This document shows positions 38,542-48,068 of a stretch of DNA of 64,000 nt, piece by piece (within the stretch, counting starts at the first letter, position 1; each line of letters starts with the position of its first letter). This DNA comes from Salipaludibacillus sp047795645 (lineage in GTDB: Bacteria; Bacillota; Bacilli; Bacillales; Salisediminibacteriaceae): contig NZ_CP181045.1 of assembly GCF_047795645.1 (NCBI RefSeq), positions 806,001-870,000 of the forward strand. The letters are read 5' to 3'. The translations under genes were made by a program, and so were the position numbers. The notes beneath the pieces were generated by a model. The model was given only the letters and a program-made list of their open reading frames with translations. It was not told the DNA's origin and searched no databases.

Positions 38542-39818
38542 TGAGTGTAGTTGAAGAGGAATTACTTGAAGAAATTTCAGGTTATTTGCATGGATATTTA
38601 AAAGCAGGAAAGGTAAACTTTTTGCCATTTTACTCTAAGACTAATGTGAATATCAAAAATTTAAAACAACTCTTAACCATTCGCTTTTTATTACAAAATG
38701 AAACGATTGAATTTGTAAGGTCTCTTCCAACTCTATTAAAAAAGTTCAACACATCAACTGTCTTGCAAAAAGACACATATTATGGTGAAGTTCGTGGACA
38801 GATTGACTGGGGAGAAACGACGAAAGAACGAATGGCTAGAAATTATCGTGACAAAACCATCTACTCAACGAGTGAAAGTGTTCGATCTTATACCACACCA
38901 GAGAACTTAGTTTTGAAGGAATTAATGAGCATTTTATACAAAACGCTTTATCGGGATGCTTATATAGAAGGTTTTAACAAGGCTTCTTGGTTTAATGAGT
39001 GGGTTGACCTAAGAGAAATCGTCTCACATGTTTACAAGAAAAACATCTACCTTCAGCGAGTTGACGAAGCTCATGTGTCTGATCGTCTTATCCAAAAAAC
39101 AATGGGACATCGAAAGAAACTGTACAGAGACGCAGCTAGTTTATTAAAAAATTATCGAAAGCTTACTAATGGATCTTATGACGAAGAAGATATAACATCA
39201 ATCCTAAGAGAAACCTTTATTGCACCAGATAATATGGATGTATTATTCGAGTTATATTGGATTGTAAAGTTAATTAATCAGCAAACAAATCAAAGTGAGC
39301 TCTATTTAATGGATGGATCTCAAAACAAAGTAGCTTCTTGGGAGAAAGACAATTTTCACTATACTATCTATCACGATTCTACGGGATCAGGAAAGACCAA
39401 ATTTCATTTGAAATCCACTGAAATTGCAAATAGTAATAACCTATTTTTAAAGCAAAAATATCATGCATTTCAAATCCAGAACGAAATTCAACAAAAGGTG
39501 TTCGGAAAAATGCCATCGGAAAATCTTTGGCGCGGAAGACCAGATTTCCTAATAGAAGTGAAAGATAAAAAATCAGACGAACTCATTAAAGTTGTTATTG
39601 GGGAAGTTAAAAATACATCTAGAATTGAGTACGCTATTACTGGTTTAAAAGAACTTCTTGATTACATTCACTTTGTAAAAAATAATAAAGATGAGTATTT
39701 ATTTGGAAGTCCTGTTCAAGTGGAAGGAGTTCTTTGTTTGGGCGGTGTATCGATAAATGAAAACGTCATTACGGAACCGATTAGAGTTTTGAAGAGAACA
39801 AGGTTTAAAAGTAATTAG
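38541..39818 (+). CDS. McrC-like nuclease partner of the second McrB
   Basis: 425 aa, starting at the ATG inside TAATG that ends the McrB-like gene. The N-terminal half is helical and not obviously the McrC finger domain. The C-terminal part has RGRPDFLIEVKDKK and VVIGEVKNTSR, a PD-(D/E)xK nuclease core (Pro-Asp, then Glu-x-Lys). It is more distant from classic McrC than the protein at 21762. Which modified base or phage feature is recognised cannot be told. Confidence 0.75.
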   Translation: MSVVEEELLEEISGYLHGYLKAGKVNFLPFYSKTNVNIKNLKQLLTIRFLLQNETIEFVRSLPTLLKKFNTSTVLQKDTYYGEVRGQIDWGETTKERMARNYRDKTIYSTSESVRSYTTPENLVLKELMSILYKTLYRDAYIEGFNKASWFNEWVDLREIVSHVYKKNIYLQRVDEAHVSDRLIQKTMGHRKKLYRDAASLLKNYRKLTNGSYDEEDITSILRETFIAPDNMDVLFELYWIVKLINQQTNQSELYLMDGSQNKVASWEKDNFHYTIYHDSTGSGKTKFHLKSTEIANSNNLFLKQKYHAFQIQNEIQQKVFGKMPSENLWRGRPDFLIEVKDKKSDELIKVVIGEVKNTSRIEYAITGLKELLDYIHFVKNNKDEYLFGSPVQVEGVLCLGGVSINENVITEPIRVLKRTRFKSN

Positions 39819-39872
39819 AAACAGTTATATAAAGAAAGTTAGAGAACTTCGTCTTAGGAGGAGTCAATGGTA

Positions 39873-40130
39873 ATGGATAGTAAAGAAGATTTCACTAAAT
39901 GGTAATTGAATACAAAAGGTATTAAGTGGCAGAGTTCCTAATTCACTAAGTACTTATCCAACAGATCGAAGGTGGAAAGAAGGATATTTTGCTTTACCCA
40001 ATGTCAGTGACAAAATTAGATAATCTTTTTACCCTTGCTTCAATAATCACCAATACATGAAGTGGATTTCTTTTGAAAGATCAGTTAATAACCATTCATC
40101 TAGTATGAGTAAATCAATCTTTTTTTGGCG
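39873..40130 (+). pseudogene. Decayed coding remnants
   Basis: ATG 39873 (AGGAGG upstream) reads MDSKEDFTKW and stops, resembling the start of the ORF at 24956. Near 39950 another broken stretch reads STYPTDRRWKEGYFALPN and later MKWISFERSVNNHS. No intact gene remains in 39819-40212. Confidence 0.35.
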
Positions 40131-40212
40131 TGGGAGAAATCTTACACTTATTTTTTCGCTTAAAAAATAATGACTTTTGGAAAATAATAATTAGGATTAG
40201 AGGTAATTACAA

Positions 40213-40344
40213 ATGAGTAGCTATAAAGAGTATAAGGGATTACTATCGAAAACTTATGACGAGGTAGTTGAGTTTTTACTTCAGAAATATGGTTCTGCAC
40301 AAGATGATTATTTTAGAGAAAAATCATATCAAAAGTTTATGAAT
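40213..40344 (+). pseudogene. CHH-motif gene, 5' part interrupted by an IS
   Basis: 44 codons from ATG 40213 (AGAGGT 9 bases upstream): MSSYKEYKGLLSKTYDEVVE continuing to YQKFMN. The frame meets IS copy 2 directly after the AAT codon. Removing the IS and one GAAT repeat joins it to 41911 and gives a 280-aa protein. Function is discussed under the 3' part. Confidence 0.8.
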
Positions 40345-41906
40345 GAGTGAATTTCATAATTTAGAGCCCTTGCGTCCCAAGGAGTTTGAGACACAAAAAA
40401 GGAAGTACCTCCCCAAGTCCTGTATAATGGTGGTTGACCAAAACAACCAAAAAGACTGGAGGAAATACTCCCTATGGCCATTATACGACAAACGAGCTTA
40501 TTTAGCATTCAAGACTTATATGAGATGGAACCTACCCAACGTTATGAATCGATTATTTCAGCGATAGATTTAGATGCGATCCACGATGAAATAACCAAAA
40601 AATCCCGACTTGGTGCACCCGTAGAGCTGAATTATGCGGCAATGGTTATTTCTATGTTTGTACGAATCGTTGAGCGCATTCCAACGATGAAGGACTTAAT
40701 AAAACGTTTGAATGATGACTTTATATTTAAGTTGAATTGTGGTTTTCTTGTGTCTGACAATACTCCCTCTGAAGCTGCCTATTCACGACTTATAACGAAA
40801 CTGGATGACTCTATTGTTTTAGAGGAATCACAAGAGAAAGTTGTTCTTCAAGCCATGGCGGAAGGCTTTATTATGGATGACACGGTCGCTATTGACGCCA
40901 CCCATTTTGAAGCACGTGATCAAGCACCACCAAAAGAAGAAAAGCCAAAAGCAGAACCTAACAAGCGTGGGCGCAAACGTAAAGACGAGCGAGAACAATG
41001 GCTGATGGAACAAGCAGAAAAGGAAGCAAATCTTCCACTTTTCGAAAAGAAAATAGAAGCTCAGTTGGATGTTCCTTTACATGAGTTACGTTCGGAAGTT
41101 CCTCAAGACCCTAAATGGGGTGTAAAGAAGAACAGCGAAGGAAAAAATGTCTTTTGGTACGGCTACAAAGGTCACTTAGCTGTTGGTACATCCAGTCAAT
41201 ACATTTTACAGTCCCTTTTTTCTTCTGGCAGTTTGAATGATGGAAAAGCAGCTATTCCTTTATTAAAGGGAGTGGATGAATGCCTATCCTTGCCTTCTTT
41301 GGCCTACCAGACAATGGACGCAGGCTATGACTACGCCCCTATTTATGAACAAGTTCATCGAATGGGAAACCAATCTGTGATTGCTTATAATAAGAAAAAT
41401 GAAGCAGAACCCATCGGGTTTGATAAACACTTTGCCCCAACCTGTTTTAGGGAACATTCCTATCGTTATGATAGTTTTGATGCCAAGTATGAAACGTTGA
41501 AATACACAAGTCCAAAAGAATGTAGCGACTGTCCTTTAGCTAACGAAGGCATTTGCCAAAAGGTTTATAAAGTAAAAATCACGACAGACCTCCGAAAATA
41601 TACAGCACCAGCACGTGGTTCAAAAGCATGGAAACATCTATCCAAACGCCGCTCAGCAGTAGAACGCGTCAATGCTTATCTAAAGGAATATTATCAACTA
41701 GACAATGTACGTTATCGAACGGGAAAACGCGCAAAAGTTCATTTTGACATCGTCACGCTTATTTATAATGCATCAAAATTAGCAAGTGATCGTATCAATT
41801 TACTGTTAAATCAGCAACAAGCTGCTTAAAGAAATTTTTAAAAACGACATTATTAAAATTCTGCAGGTCTTTGAATTTTTAAAAAGGTGAATTATGAAAT
41901 TGATTC
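40345..41906 (+). mobile_element. IS1182-like insertion sequence, copy 2 (1,562 bp)
   Basis: Same ends and length as copy 1, in the opposite orientation. Target repeat GAAT at 40341-40344 and 41907-41910. The two copies flank about 8 kb, but each has its own matching target repeat, so they inserted independently and the segment between them has not been moved or inverted through them since. Confidence 0.92.
40474..41829 (+). CDS. IS1182-like DDE transposase, copy 2
   Basis: 451 aa, identical in sequence to the transposase at 30836, with the same GGAGG site before ATG 40474. Full catalytic motifs are present, so the element is likely active. Identity between the copies indicates very recent spread inside this genome. 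Confidence 0.9.
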   Translation: MAIIRQTSLFSIQDLYEMEPTQRYESIISAIDLDAIHDEITKKSRLGAPVELNYAAMVISMFVRIVERIPTMKDLIKRLNDDFIFKLNCGFLVSDNTPSEAAYSRLITKLDDSIVLEESQEKVVLQAMAEGFIMDDTVAIDATHFEARDQAPPKEEKPKAEPNKRGRKRKDEREQWLMEQAEKEANLPLFEKKIEAQLDVPLHELRSEVPQDPKWGVKKNSEGKNVFWYGYKGHLAVGTSSQYILQSLFSSGSLNDGKAAIPLLKGVDECLSLPSLAYQTMDAGYDYAPIYEQVHRMGNQSVIAYNKKNEAEPIGFDKHFAPTCFREHSYRYDSFDAKYETLKYTSPKECSDCPLANEGICQKVYKVKITTDLRKYTAPARGSKAWKHLSKRRSAVERVNAYLKEYYQLDNVRYRTGKRAKVHFDIVTLIYNASKLASDRINLLLNQQQAA

Positions 41907-41910
41907 GAAT

Positions 41911-42621
41911 GGAGAAATAAAAAATATCACAAAAGGAAAATTTTCAAGAACTAGCGAAGGTTTATATTGTCATCATATAGATGAGAAAAAAGAGTTAAAA
42001 ATATCAGACCAATTGTTTATAAAAAGAAATAAAATTCCATTTGAATACCAAAGAAAAGATAGATTAGTTTATTGTGATTTGGTAGAGCACAGTATATTAC
42101 ACGTTTTGATTACAAAAGAAACTTCTTTTGAGTTTGGCTATCCAGGATACGGTGCATTTTTAAAACCAATGATTGAAGTATGGTATCTTGATAAGATAAT
42201 ACCTAACTCAGAATGGATGAAAAGATGCTACAATCAATCTTTTTTAGATTCTCAAGAAGCGTTTGATATATTAAAAGAGATGCAAAAAACATTAGCAGAA
42301 AGTTATTTCAATACTATATTGGATTATTATGAAGAAAAAAAGAGAATGAAAGAAGAAAGTAGCAAAAGAGAACTAGAGCGAGACCAATACCTAAAGGATG
42401 ACAGGGATAGGTTGATAAAACGGGCTAAGCTATTACATAGTAAGAGTCCGAGGAAAGAAATAGTTATTAGCAGCTATTATTTAAAATATGAAGATACAAC
42501 GAACACTTTTTATAGAGATAATGCCTGTACATATGAAGATTACGAAAGCAAAATGAAGATATATACTAAAGAGAAGATTTTAGAAGAACTTAATATATAT
42601 CTAGAAAATTTGGTATTTTGA
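41911..42621 (+). pseudogene. CHH-motif (possible HNH-like) protein, 3' part after the IS
   Basis: 236 codons continuing the frame of 40213 (join: KFMNGEIKNITKGKF). Conserved-looking motifs are GLYCHHIDEKKELKIS, QRKDRLVYCDLVEHSILHVL and FGYPGYGAFLKPMIEVWYL. The paired His residues and the later CDxxEHxxLH suggest a metal site of an HNH/His-Me-like nuclease, a fold found in restriction and phage proteins, but I do not recognise the family with certainty. The C-terminal 110 residues are charged and helical. A GTG at 41887 inside the IS end could allow a truncated product. Confidence 0.65.
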
Positions 42622-42638
42622 CACTAAACAGGGAATTT

Positions 42639-42702
42639 GTGGTTCCCGCCCCCCAGTGCGGTATAACTTTAAAGTACTGGGGGACAGGAACTTTTCCACT
42701 GA
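42639..42702. repeat. Family-A palindrome between convergent genes
   Basis: Near-consensus copy: GTGGTTCC, CCCCCAGTGCGGTATAAC, TTTAAAGTACTGGGGG and GGAACTTTT. It folds into a long hairpin with a T run and probably terminates transcription from both sides. Confidence 0.75.
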
Positions 42703-42719
42703 GGGTTTTGATTCTAAGG

Positions 42720-43736
42720 TTAATCTTGCCAAGAAGTTAAAATATCATCCGTAAAATATAAATATCTTCTATTAGCTATAGATGAGCCGTATATCCATTG
42801 TTCACGAACAGTATTTGTAGTAACAGTTCTATTTATATTATCAGGTTTCCCCCATCTTTCTTCAACTTCACCTGAAGTCATTCCTAGACTAATTGAACTT
42901 TGTTCCTTTTCTTTCCTTTCACGTTCTTCACTTCTAGCTGCTTGTCTCTCACTACTTACTTCAGCTCTTCTTTTAGCATCTTCTTCTAAAGCTACGTGTG
43001 GATCAAGAACTTCACCTTCTTTATTTTCTATAGTGAATATTCGTTCTACACTTGTCGATAGAAAAGTTCCTTCACCAAAATCAATAACAGCATTACTATT
43101 ATCTAATACCAAGAATCCAGAGTTATTCGCGTAAATAAATTCATATGATCTTCCTTCTTCATTGGCTTCTTCAAGTATCCTTTGCCTTTGAAAAGTTTCA
43201 TTACTTGGTTCAATATCTAAATATAATAATTTCTCAATGATAACTATTTCCAACTCATTATTTTTTATAAAAGAGTTAGTGTTATTAATAGGATCAATTC
43301 CCAATGAAAGTAAAGCTTCTTCTATCGTAGACTCGTATAAATATTCTTTAAATCTTACATCATCTCGGTCAAAAACAAAGTGGCTAGTAAACAGTGTGTC
43401 TAAGTATAAATTATTAAGTATGGGAGAACCATCTTGTCTATTTTTAATAATTTTGAGAACAGCATCATTAGCTAGTTGAATAATAGCTTGTCTGGTATCT
43501 TCATCTTCAATATTTTCAATTTCTTCTATATCATTTTGGATCCTTTCATATAGAAGATGAGGAAAATCTTCGCTTTCATACTCCTCAGTTAATTCCAATA
43601 AATAAGCTTCTTCTTCTTTTAATTCACTTTCCTCTACATTAGGTTCGTTAGGTTCAATAGCTTCTTCACTGACTACGTCTGAATCACATGCAGACAGAAG
43701 AAACAAAAAACTAATTAAAATTAAATAGAATCTCAT
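42720..43736 (-). CDS. Lipoprotein with C-terminal BamE/SmpA-like domain
   Basis: 338 aa, ATG 43736. The N-terminus MRFYLILISFLFLLSAC is a lipoprotein signal with lipobox LSAC (Cys 17). A long acidic linker follows (EEAIEPNEPNVEESELKEEE). The last 60 residues (SLGMTSGEVEERWGKPDNIN, then EQWIYG and YLYFTDDILTSWQD) form a small outer-membrane-lipoprotein-A-like fold often found at the end of Bacillus lipoproteins. It is exported and anchored outside the membrane. The specific role is unknown. Confidence 0.8.
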   Translation of the reverse strand: MRFYLILISFLFLLSACDSDVVSEEAIEPNEPNVEESELKEEEAYLLELTEEYESEDFPHLLYERIQNDIEEIENIEDEDTRQAIIQLANDAVLKIIKNRQDGSPILNNLYLDTLFTSHFVFDRDDVRFKEYLYESTIEEALLSLGIDPINNTNSFIKNNELEIVIIEKLLYLDIEPSNETFQRQRILEEANEEGRSYEFIYANNSGFLVLDNSNAVIDFGEGTFLSTSVERIFTIENKEGEVLDPHVALEEDAKRRAEVSSERQAARSEERERKEKEQSSISLGMTSGEVEERWGKPDNINRTVTTNTVREQWIYGSSIANRRYLYFTDDILTSWQD

Positions 43737-43873
43737 ATTCCAATCCTTTCATGATTGCTTGTTAATTTATCAGTATCCCTTCGTGATAAATGGTTAACTT
43801 ATTTGTTCTATTGTATTTTTGGCTTGTCTAAGTCAGACATAATGTTGTTCCAAATTTCATCTTCTTTTTTTGT

Positions 43874-44263
43874 TCATTTATAGTCCTCGTTTATGATTAG
43901 CCTATTATCCTTTTCTAGAACATTTAGAACTTCCTTATTTTCATCAACATTATTTAAGAACTCCTTTATTAATTCAATGTTTGAATAGTCCTCTAAATAC
44001 TCAGGATCTAACGAATTATTTCTGAGCATTTCTCCAATCTCATTTATGTAAAGTACAGCCACTTTATCAGTAATTAAAAAATCTCCATCTTTTTCAGGGA
44101 AACTCATGCCATTTGTATTACTAATCATATTCTTTGTAGCTTTCACATGTAAATCTAACCCGCCAAAATGAGCTAATTCTCGATCATCAAAACCATCAAC
44201 TGTAATTTTCAGATCATTACCTTTACGATCTGTTGTATTAATAACACTTGTATTTTTTTCCAT
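43874..44263 (-). CDS. Unknown protein, 129 aa
   Basis: ATG 44263 behind AAAGGAGAA. Acidic, mixed alpha/beta, with no signal peptide or membrane segment. It contains FGGLDLHVKATKNMISNTNG, which I do not recognise. It lies about 140 bases upstream of the lipoprotein gene on the same strand and may be its operon partner. Confidence 0.5.
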   Translation of the reverse strand: MEKNTSVINTTDRKGNDLKITVDGFDDRELAHFGGLDLHVKATKNMISNTNGMSFPEKDGDFLITDKVAVLYINEIGEMLRNNSLDPEYLEDYSNIELIKEFLNNVDENKEVLNVLEKDNRLIINEDYK

Positions 44264-45288
44264 AGTGAATTCTCCTTTTAACTAGTTTTATAATATCCTA
44301 CACTTCTACTCTCGATCGAAACTATCTAAACTTAAAATCATATCATTACTTCCTACATTTTACCACTGTTCGCCAAGGAATGTACCACAGAATGCCATTG
44401 GATTTAACAATGAATGATTTGTGGTATCTTTTTAGCACTTTAAAGAACTGGTGAATAGGTATCTTTTTACGAATGGCAGTTATTTGTTATGTCTTACAAA
44501 AATACATAGTGAATTAAAAACTCAGCACGCACAGCTGGCTCATTCTGTCCTCTATACTCAAATTCATGAAACGAATTTATAAATTGGATGACTCGAGTTT
44601 GACGTATGACTTTTTTTGAAAGGAAACTGGCATTCATTGTGAATTAAGAATAAGTACATTTATCAGAATTCACTATCTGTTAAACATAACATATATTTAT
44701 CTTAGAATTGTAAAACCGAATTTGGTGTTTTATTGCATTATATATAGAAAATTGAAGGAATAAAGGGATTTTTAGGAGTTTTATAGAAGTTAATTATAGA
44801 TATGTCGAGTATTGTAATGTGGAAAACTAATTTAATATCTTTAGGTTCACTTTTTTAGGACTAAATTGATCTTTTGTATAAGAAAAGGAGAATTTATTCT
44901 AAAATCAGAGAAGATCAAGAAAGGAAAGAGAAATTAAAGAGACTATGTTATTAAAGAAAGGAGAGGTTTATTTATGTGAAGTTCAGCATAATATAGTTAT
45001 TTATTAGGATAATTTTTATCACTGGTTTAAATCCCAATATTTATTAAGAGTTTTTTACAAGTTTAAAAATAAACAGAAAATCCAGAAAAATTTAAAATTC
45101 TGATAAAAGTCTTAGAGGTAGTTAAGTCAAATACCTTTTTAATTTTAAAAAAGAGTATATTTCGTTTATTGGTTACTTTGTAACCTTTCCAAAGCAAACA
45201 TGTTATCTACTAGTAAAACTGGTTAAGAATCGTATTATGCCTTCTAGTCGGGGTTTCTTATTGATTTACATTTAAATAATAGAGAGGT
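44264..45288. other. 1-kb AT-rich region without a gene
   Basis: No supported ORF on either strand. A degenerate family-A-like palindrome may lie at about 44380-44480 (GTACCACAG... and GTGGTATCTTTTT). The right part should hold the promoter of the ATPase gene. The very low GC matches that gene. Confidence 0.4.
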
Positions 45289-45297
45289 GTGGTGAGT

Positions 45298-47664
45298 TTG
45301 AGTATAAAAGGTTTTTATGCATACCCATCAGAACCAAAAGATTTAAATGAAACAATTGAAAATTGTATAGAGAAAATTAATAGTGCAGGTTTTCAATTGA
45401 AAAGTTGGAAATCACTAAGGGTTCAAGGGAATGTTATTATAGAGGAAATTATTAATGAAATAGATGAAAGTGATTTATTCTTTTGTGATTTAACCTATTT
45501 AAATTTTAATGTACTTTTTGAATTAGGTTACGCTATTGGAAGAAATAAAAAAATATTTGTATCTATCAATGATAATATTAAAAATGCAGTGAGGGAATAC
45601 CAAAAGTTAAATTTGTTAACCAATGTAGGGTTTTCAACTTATTCAAATAGTAGTGATATTTTCGAAGCATTTCTAAAAGAAAAACCGTGGGAAGATAAGG
45701 ATAAAACTCTGATTAAAAGCATAATGACCAATGTCACCCCTAAATCTGACAAGTTATTTTATGTAAAAAGTCCAATCGATACAGAAGCGTCAGCAAAGCT
45801 ATCAATAGAGATAAAGCACAGTGAGTTAGCAAGTATTGTAGATGACCCTAAAGAGGGAACTCCTCAAAACTTAAAATGGTATATAGAAAGTGTACTAGGA
45901 TCTGTGGGGACAGTTATACAATTATTAAGTAACAGCCACCAAGACAATGAAATTATGAACGCCAAGAATTCATTTCTAGGAGGTTTAGCTAAAGGATTAG
46001 GAGTTAACGTAATAATGCTGGCACATAATCCATTTTTTAAACCACCAATAGATTATATTGATATCTTAAAAGTACATTCAACTGCACAAGAATGTACTGA
46101 TTTTATAAAAGAATGGTTGTTAAATGTAGAAGATAGATATTTAGAAAGAAAAAGTGATTATGGTGAGCACCTGCAAAAAGAGAAAGCTATGAATAAACTT
46201 AAAAATCTTTTTATCGGACAAGCAGTTGCAGAAAATGAAAGTAGTGAATTAGTTGATTACTTTGTTGAAACTAGAGAATATAGAGAAGCACTTAATTCAC
46301 AGCAAACTTTATTTGTTGGTAGAAAAGGAACCGGAAAAACAGCTAACCTTTATAAAATTGCTAATGTTTTATCAGAAGATAAACGTAACTTTGTATGTAT
46401 AATACAACCAGTAGGTCACGAGATAGAAGGTGTTATTAATATGCTAAGACAAAGTATCCCTAAGTCTGAGAAAGGATATTTAGTAGAAAGCATTTGGAAA
46501 TACCTTATTTATACTGAATTAGCTAAATCCTTTTATGAATATATTGATAATCAACCTAAACATATTGGCTTTTCTCCTGAAGAAGTTGAATTAATTGATT
46601 TTGTTAAAACCCATGAAAAAATGATAAATGCAGACTTCACACTCAGACTTGAGAATGCAGTAAATTCATTGTGTGCTCTTGATAAACATGAGTCGATAGA
46701 TGCACAACGAGTTAAAGTTAGTGAAATTTTGCATGAAAAAATGATTTCTCAATTAAGAAAGAAATTAGGGGAAGTTCTAAAGGACAAAAATAAGGTCTCA
46801 ATTTTAATTGATAATCTAGATGCAGCATGGAAAAACGATAAAAGTATTGGCGATCTTAGTGAATTCTTATTCGGTTTAATAAACATAACTAGAAAAATCA
46901 CGGATGAATTTAAAAAATCTGATTTCAGATATAGTTCAGTAAATTTATCATTAATTGCTTTTTTGAGAAGTGATATTTTCAGACAACTTCTTCCCTTTGT
47001 AGGAGAAAGAGATAAAATACCTCATTCTAAATTGGTCTGGAAAGATAGAGATCTTTTGTTTAGAATAATAGAGGACAGAATAGAGTTTAGTTTAGACACA
47101 ATTACAAGTCCCGATGAACTGTGGAATGATTATTTTTGTGATTCAGTCAATGAGAAATCTTTGAAAGACTACGTAATGGGTCTTATAATACCAAGACCAA
47201 GAGATATAATATACTTATTTAACGCTGCAATTGAAGAAGCTGTGAACCGAGGACATACAAAAGTAGAAGAAAAAGACTTTATTAGCGCAGAAGAAAAATA
47301 TTCTCACTATGCTTTTAACTCAGTATTAGCAGAACAGGGTAATAGTATTGAGAGTTTAGAGAGCCTATTATATGAATTTGTTGGAGAACCTTGTATTATA
47401 AACAAAATTGAGCTGGAAGAAATATTAAAACGAGCAAATGTTTATAATACGGAGGAGACTATAGACCTCATCTGTGAATTAACATTTATTGGACTGGAGA
47501 CTAGATTAAATCACTTTGAGTACATCAATGAGGATAGGCCCAAACAGGTTTATTATAGACTAGCTGAAAAAATTAGTTTAAAAAGAAAAGAACCTCAAAG
47601 GTATTACATTAATGATGCCTTTCATGCGTACTTAGGTATTGCTAAAATACATCTGGAAGCATAG
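45298..47664 (+). CDS. Deoxyribosyltransferase/TIR-like domain fused to an Sll1717-like P-loop ATPase
   Basis: 788 aa. TTG 45298 was chosen because GAGAGGTG lies about 9 bases upstream; GTG 45289 is also possible. Residues 1-130 match the nucleoside-deoxyribosyltransferase/TIR-like fold: EIIxEIDESDLFFCDLTYLN then NVLFELGYAIGRNKKIFVS, with Glu 75 in the place of the catalytic acid. From about 305 the sequence NLFIGQAVAENESSELVDYF, YREALNSQQTLFVGRKGTGK (Walker A 341-348) and VSILIDNLDAAWKND (Walker B) resembles Sll1717-family ATPases. This gives a nucleotide-hydrolysing head joined to a STAND-like sensor, an arrangement known in abortive-infection proteins. NAD or nucleotide depletion is inferred, not shown. 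Confidence 0.75.
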   Translation: MSIKGFYAYPSEPKDLNETIENCIEKINSAGFQLKSWKSLRVQGNVIIEEIINEIDESDLFFCDLTYLNFNVLFELGYAIGRNKKIFVSINDNIKNAVREYQKLNLLTNVGFSTYSNSSDIFEAFLKEKPWEDKDKTLIKSIMTNVTPKSDKLFYVKSPIDTEASAKLSIEIKHSELASIVDDPKEGTPQNLKWYIESVLGSVGTVIQLLSNSHQDNEIMNAKNSFLGGLAKGLGVNVIMLAHNPFFKPPIDYIDILKVHSTAQECTDFIKEWLLNVEDRYLERKSDYGEHLQKEKAMNKLKNLFIGQAVAENESSELVDYFVETREYREALNSQQTLFVGRKGTGKTANLYKIANVLSEDKRNFVCIIQPVGHEIEGVINMLRQSIPKSEKGYLVESIWKYLIYTELAKSFYEYIDNQPKHIGFSPEEVELIDFVKTHEKMINADFTLRLENAVNSLCALDKHESIDAQRVKVSEILHEKMISQLRKKLGEVLKDKNKVSILIDNLDAAWKNDKSIGDLSEFLFGLINITRKITDEFKKSDFRYSSVNLSLIAFLRSDIFRQLLPFVGERDKIPHSKLVWKDRDLLFRIIEDRIEFSLDTITSPDELWNDYFCDSVNEKSLKDYVMGLIIPRPRDIIYLFNAAIEEAVNRGHTKVEEKDFISAEEKYSHYAFNSVLAEQGNSIESLESLLYEFVGEPCIINKIELEEILKRANVYNTEETIDLICELTFIGLETRLNHFEYINEDRPKQVYYRLAEKISLKRKEPQRYYINDAFHAYLGIAKIHLEA

Positions 47665-47689
47665 GCTTTAATCTTATTGGAATATTTAT

Positions 47690-47725
47690 AACTTCAGGTT
47701 CCTAGTGCAACCTGAAGTTTCATAG
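47690..47725 (+). terminator. Stem-loop after the TIR-like/ATPase gene
   Basis: Perfect 11-bp stem AACTTCAGGTT / AACCTGAAGTT, 8-base loop, followed by a short T-rich tail, 25 bases after the stop. Confidence 0.65.
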
Positions 47726-47824
47726 GTCTTGTCCAAGATTAAATAATTCTTTGTAACTGATTTAATTGAAAGACTGAGAAATTCAGTTGTATAAATAAAA
47801 ACTAAAAAGGTTAAAATTATGTTC

Positions 47825-47870
47825 AAAATCCCCATGGAGATGAACGTCCTCATCTCCATGGGGATTTTTT
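47825..47870. terminator. Strong perfect stem-loop
   Basis: 19-bp perfect arms (47825-47843 / 47850-47868) with loop ACGTCC and T run. It occupies the same place relative to the 48069 gene as 26584-26632 does to the 26770 gene. Confidence 0.85.
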
Positions 47871-48068
47871 AGGTTAGAATATAAAATCCGCGATTTTACT
47901 AGTAATTTTAAAGAAGAGTTATCTTTTTCGACATATTCCGACGGTATATTTATAGGAACAATGGTATAGTTCGCATATACATACATGATTAAAAGGGGAT
48001 GCTGTGGCCAAAGAACTAAAATTATGTTGTTCTATACAGATGAAATATCAAAGTTAGGAAGTGATGCA

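Noticed and set aside
30759..41906. Composite transposon made of two IS copies
   Set aside because: Each copy has its own matching 4-bp target repeat (AGAT and GAAT), so they inserted separately.
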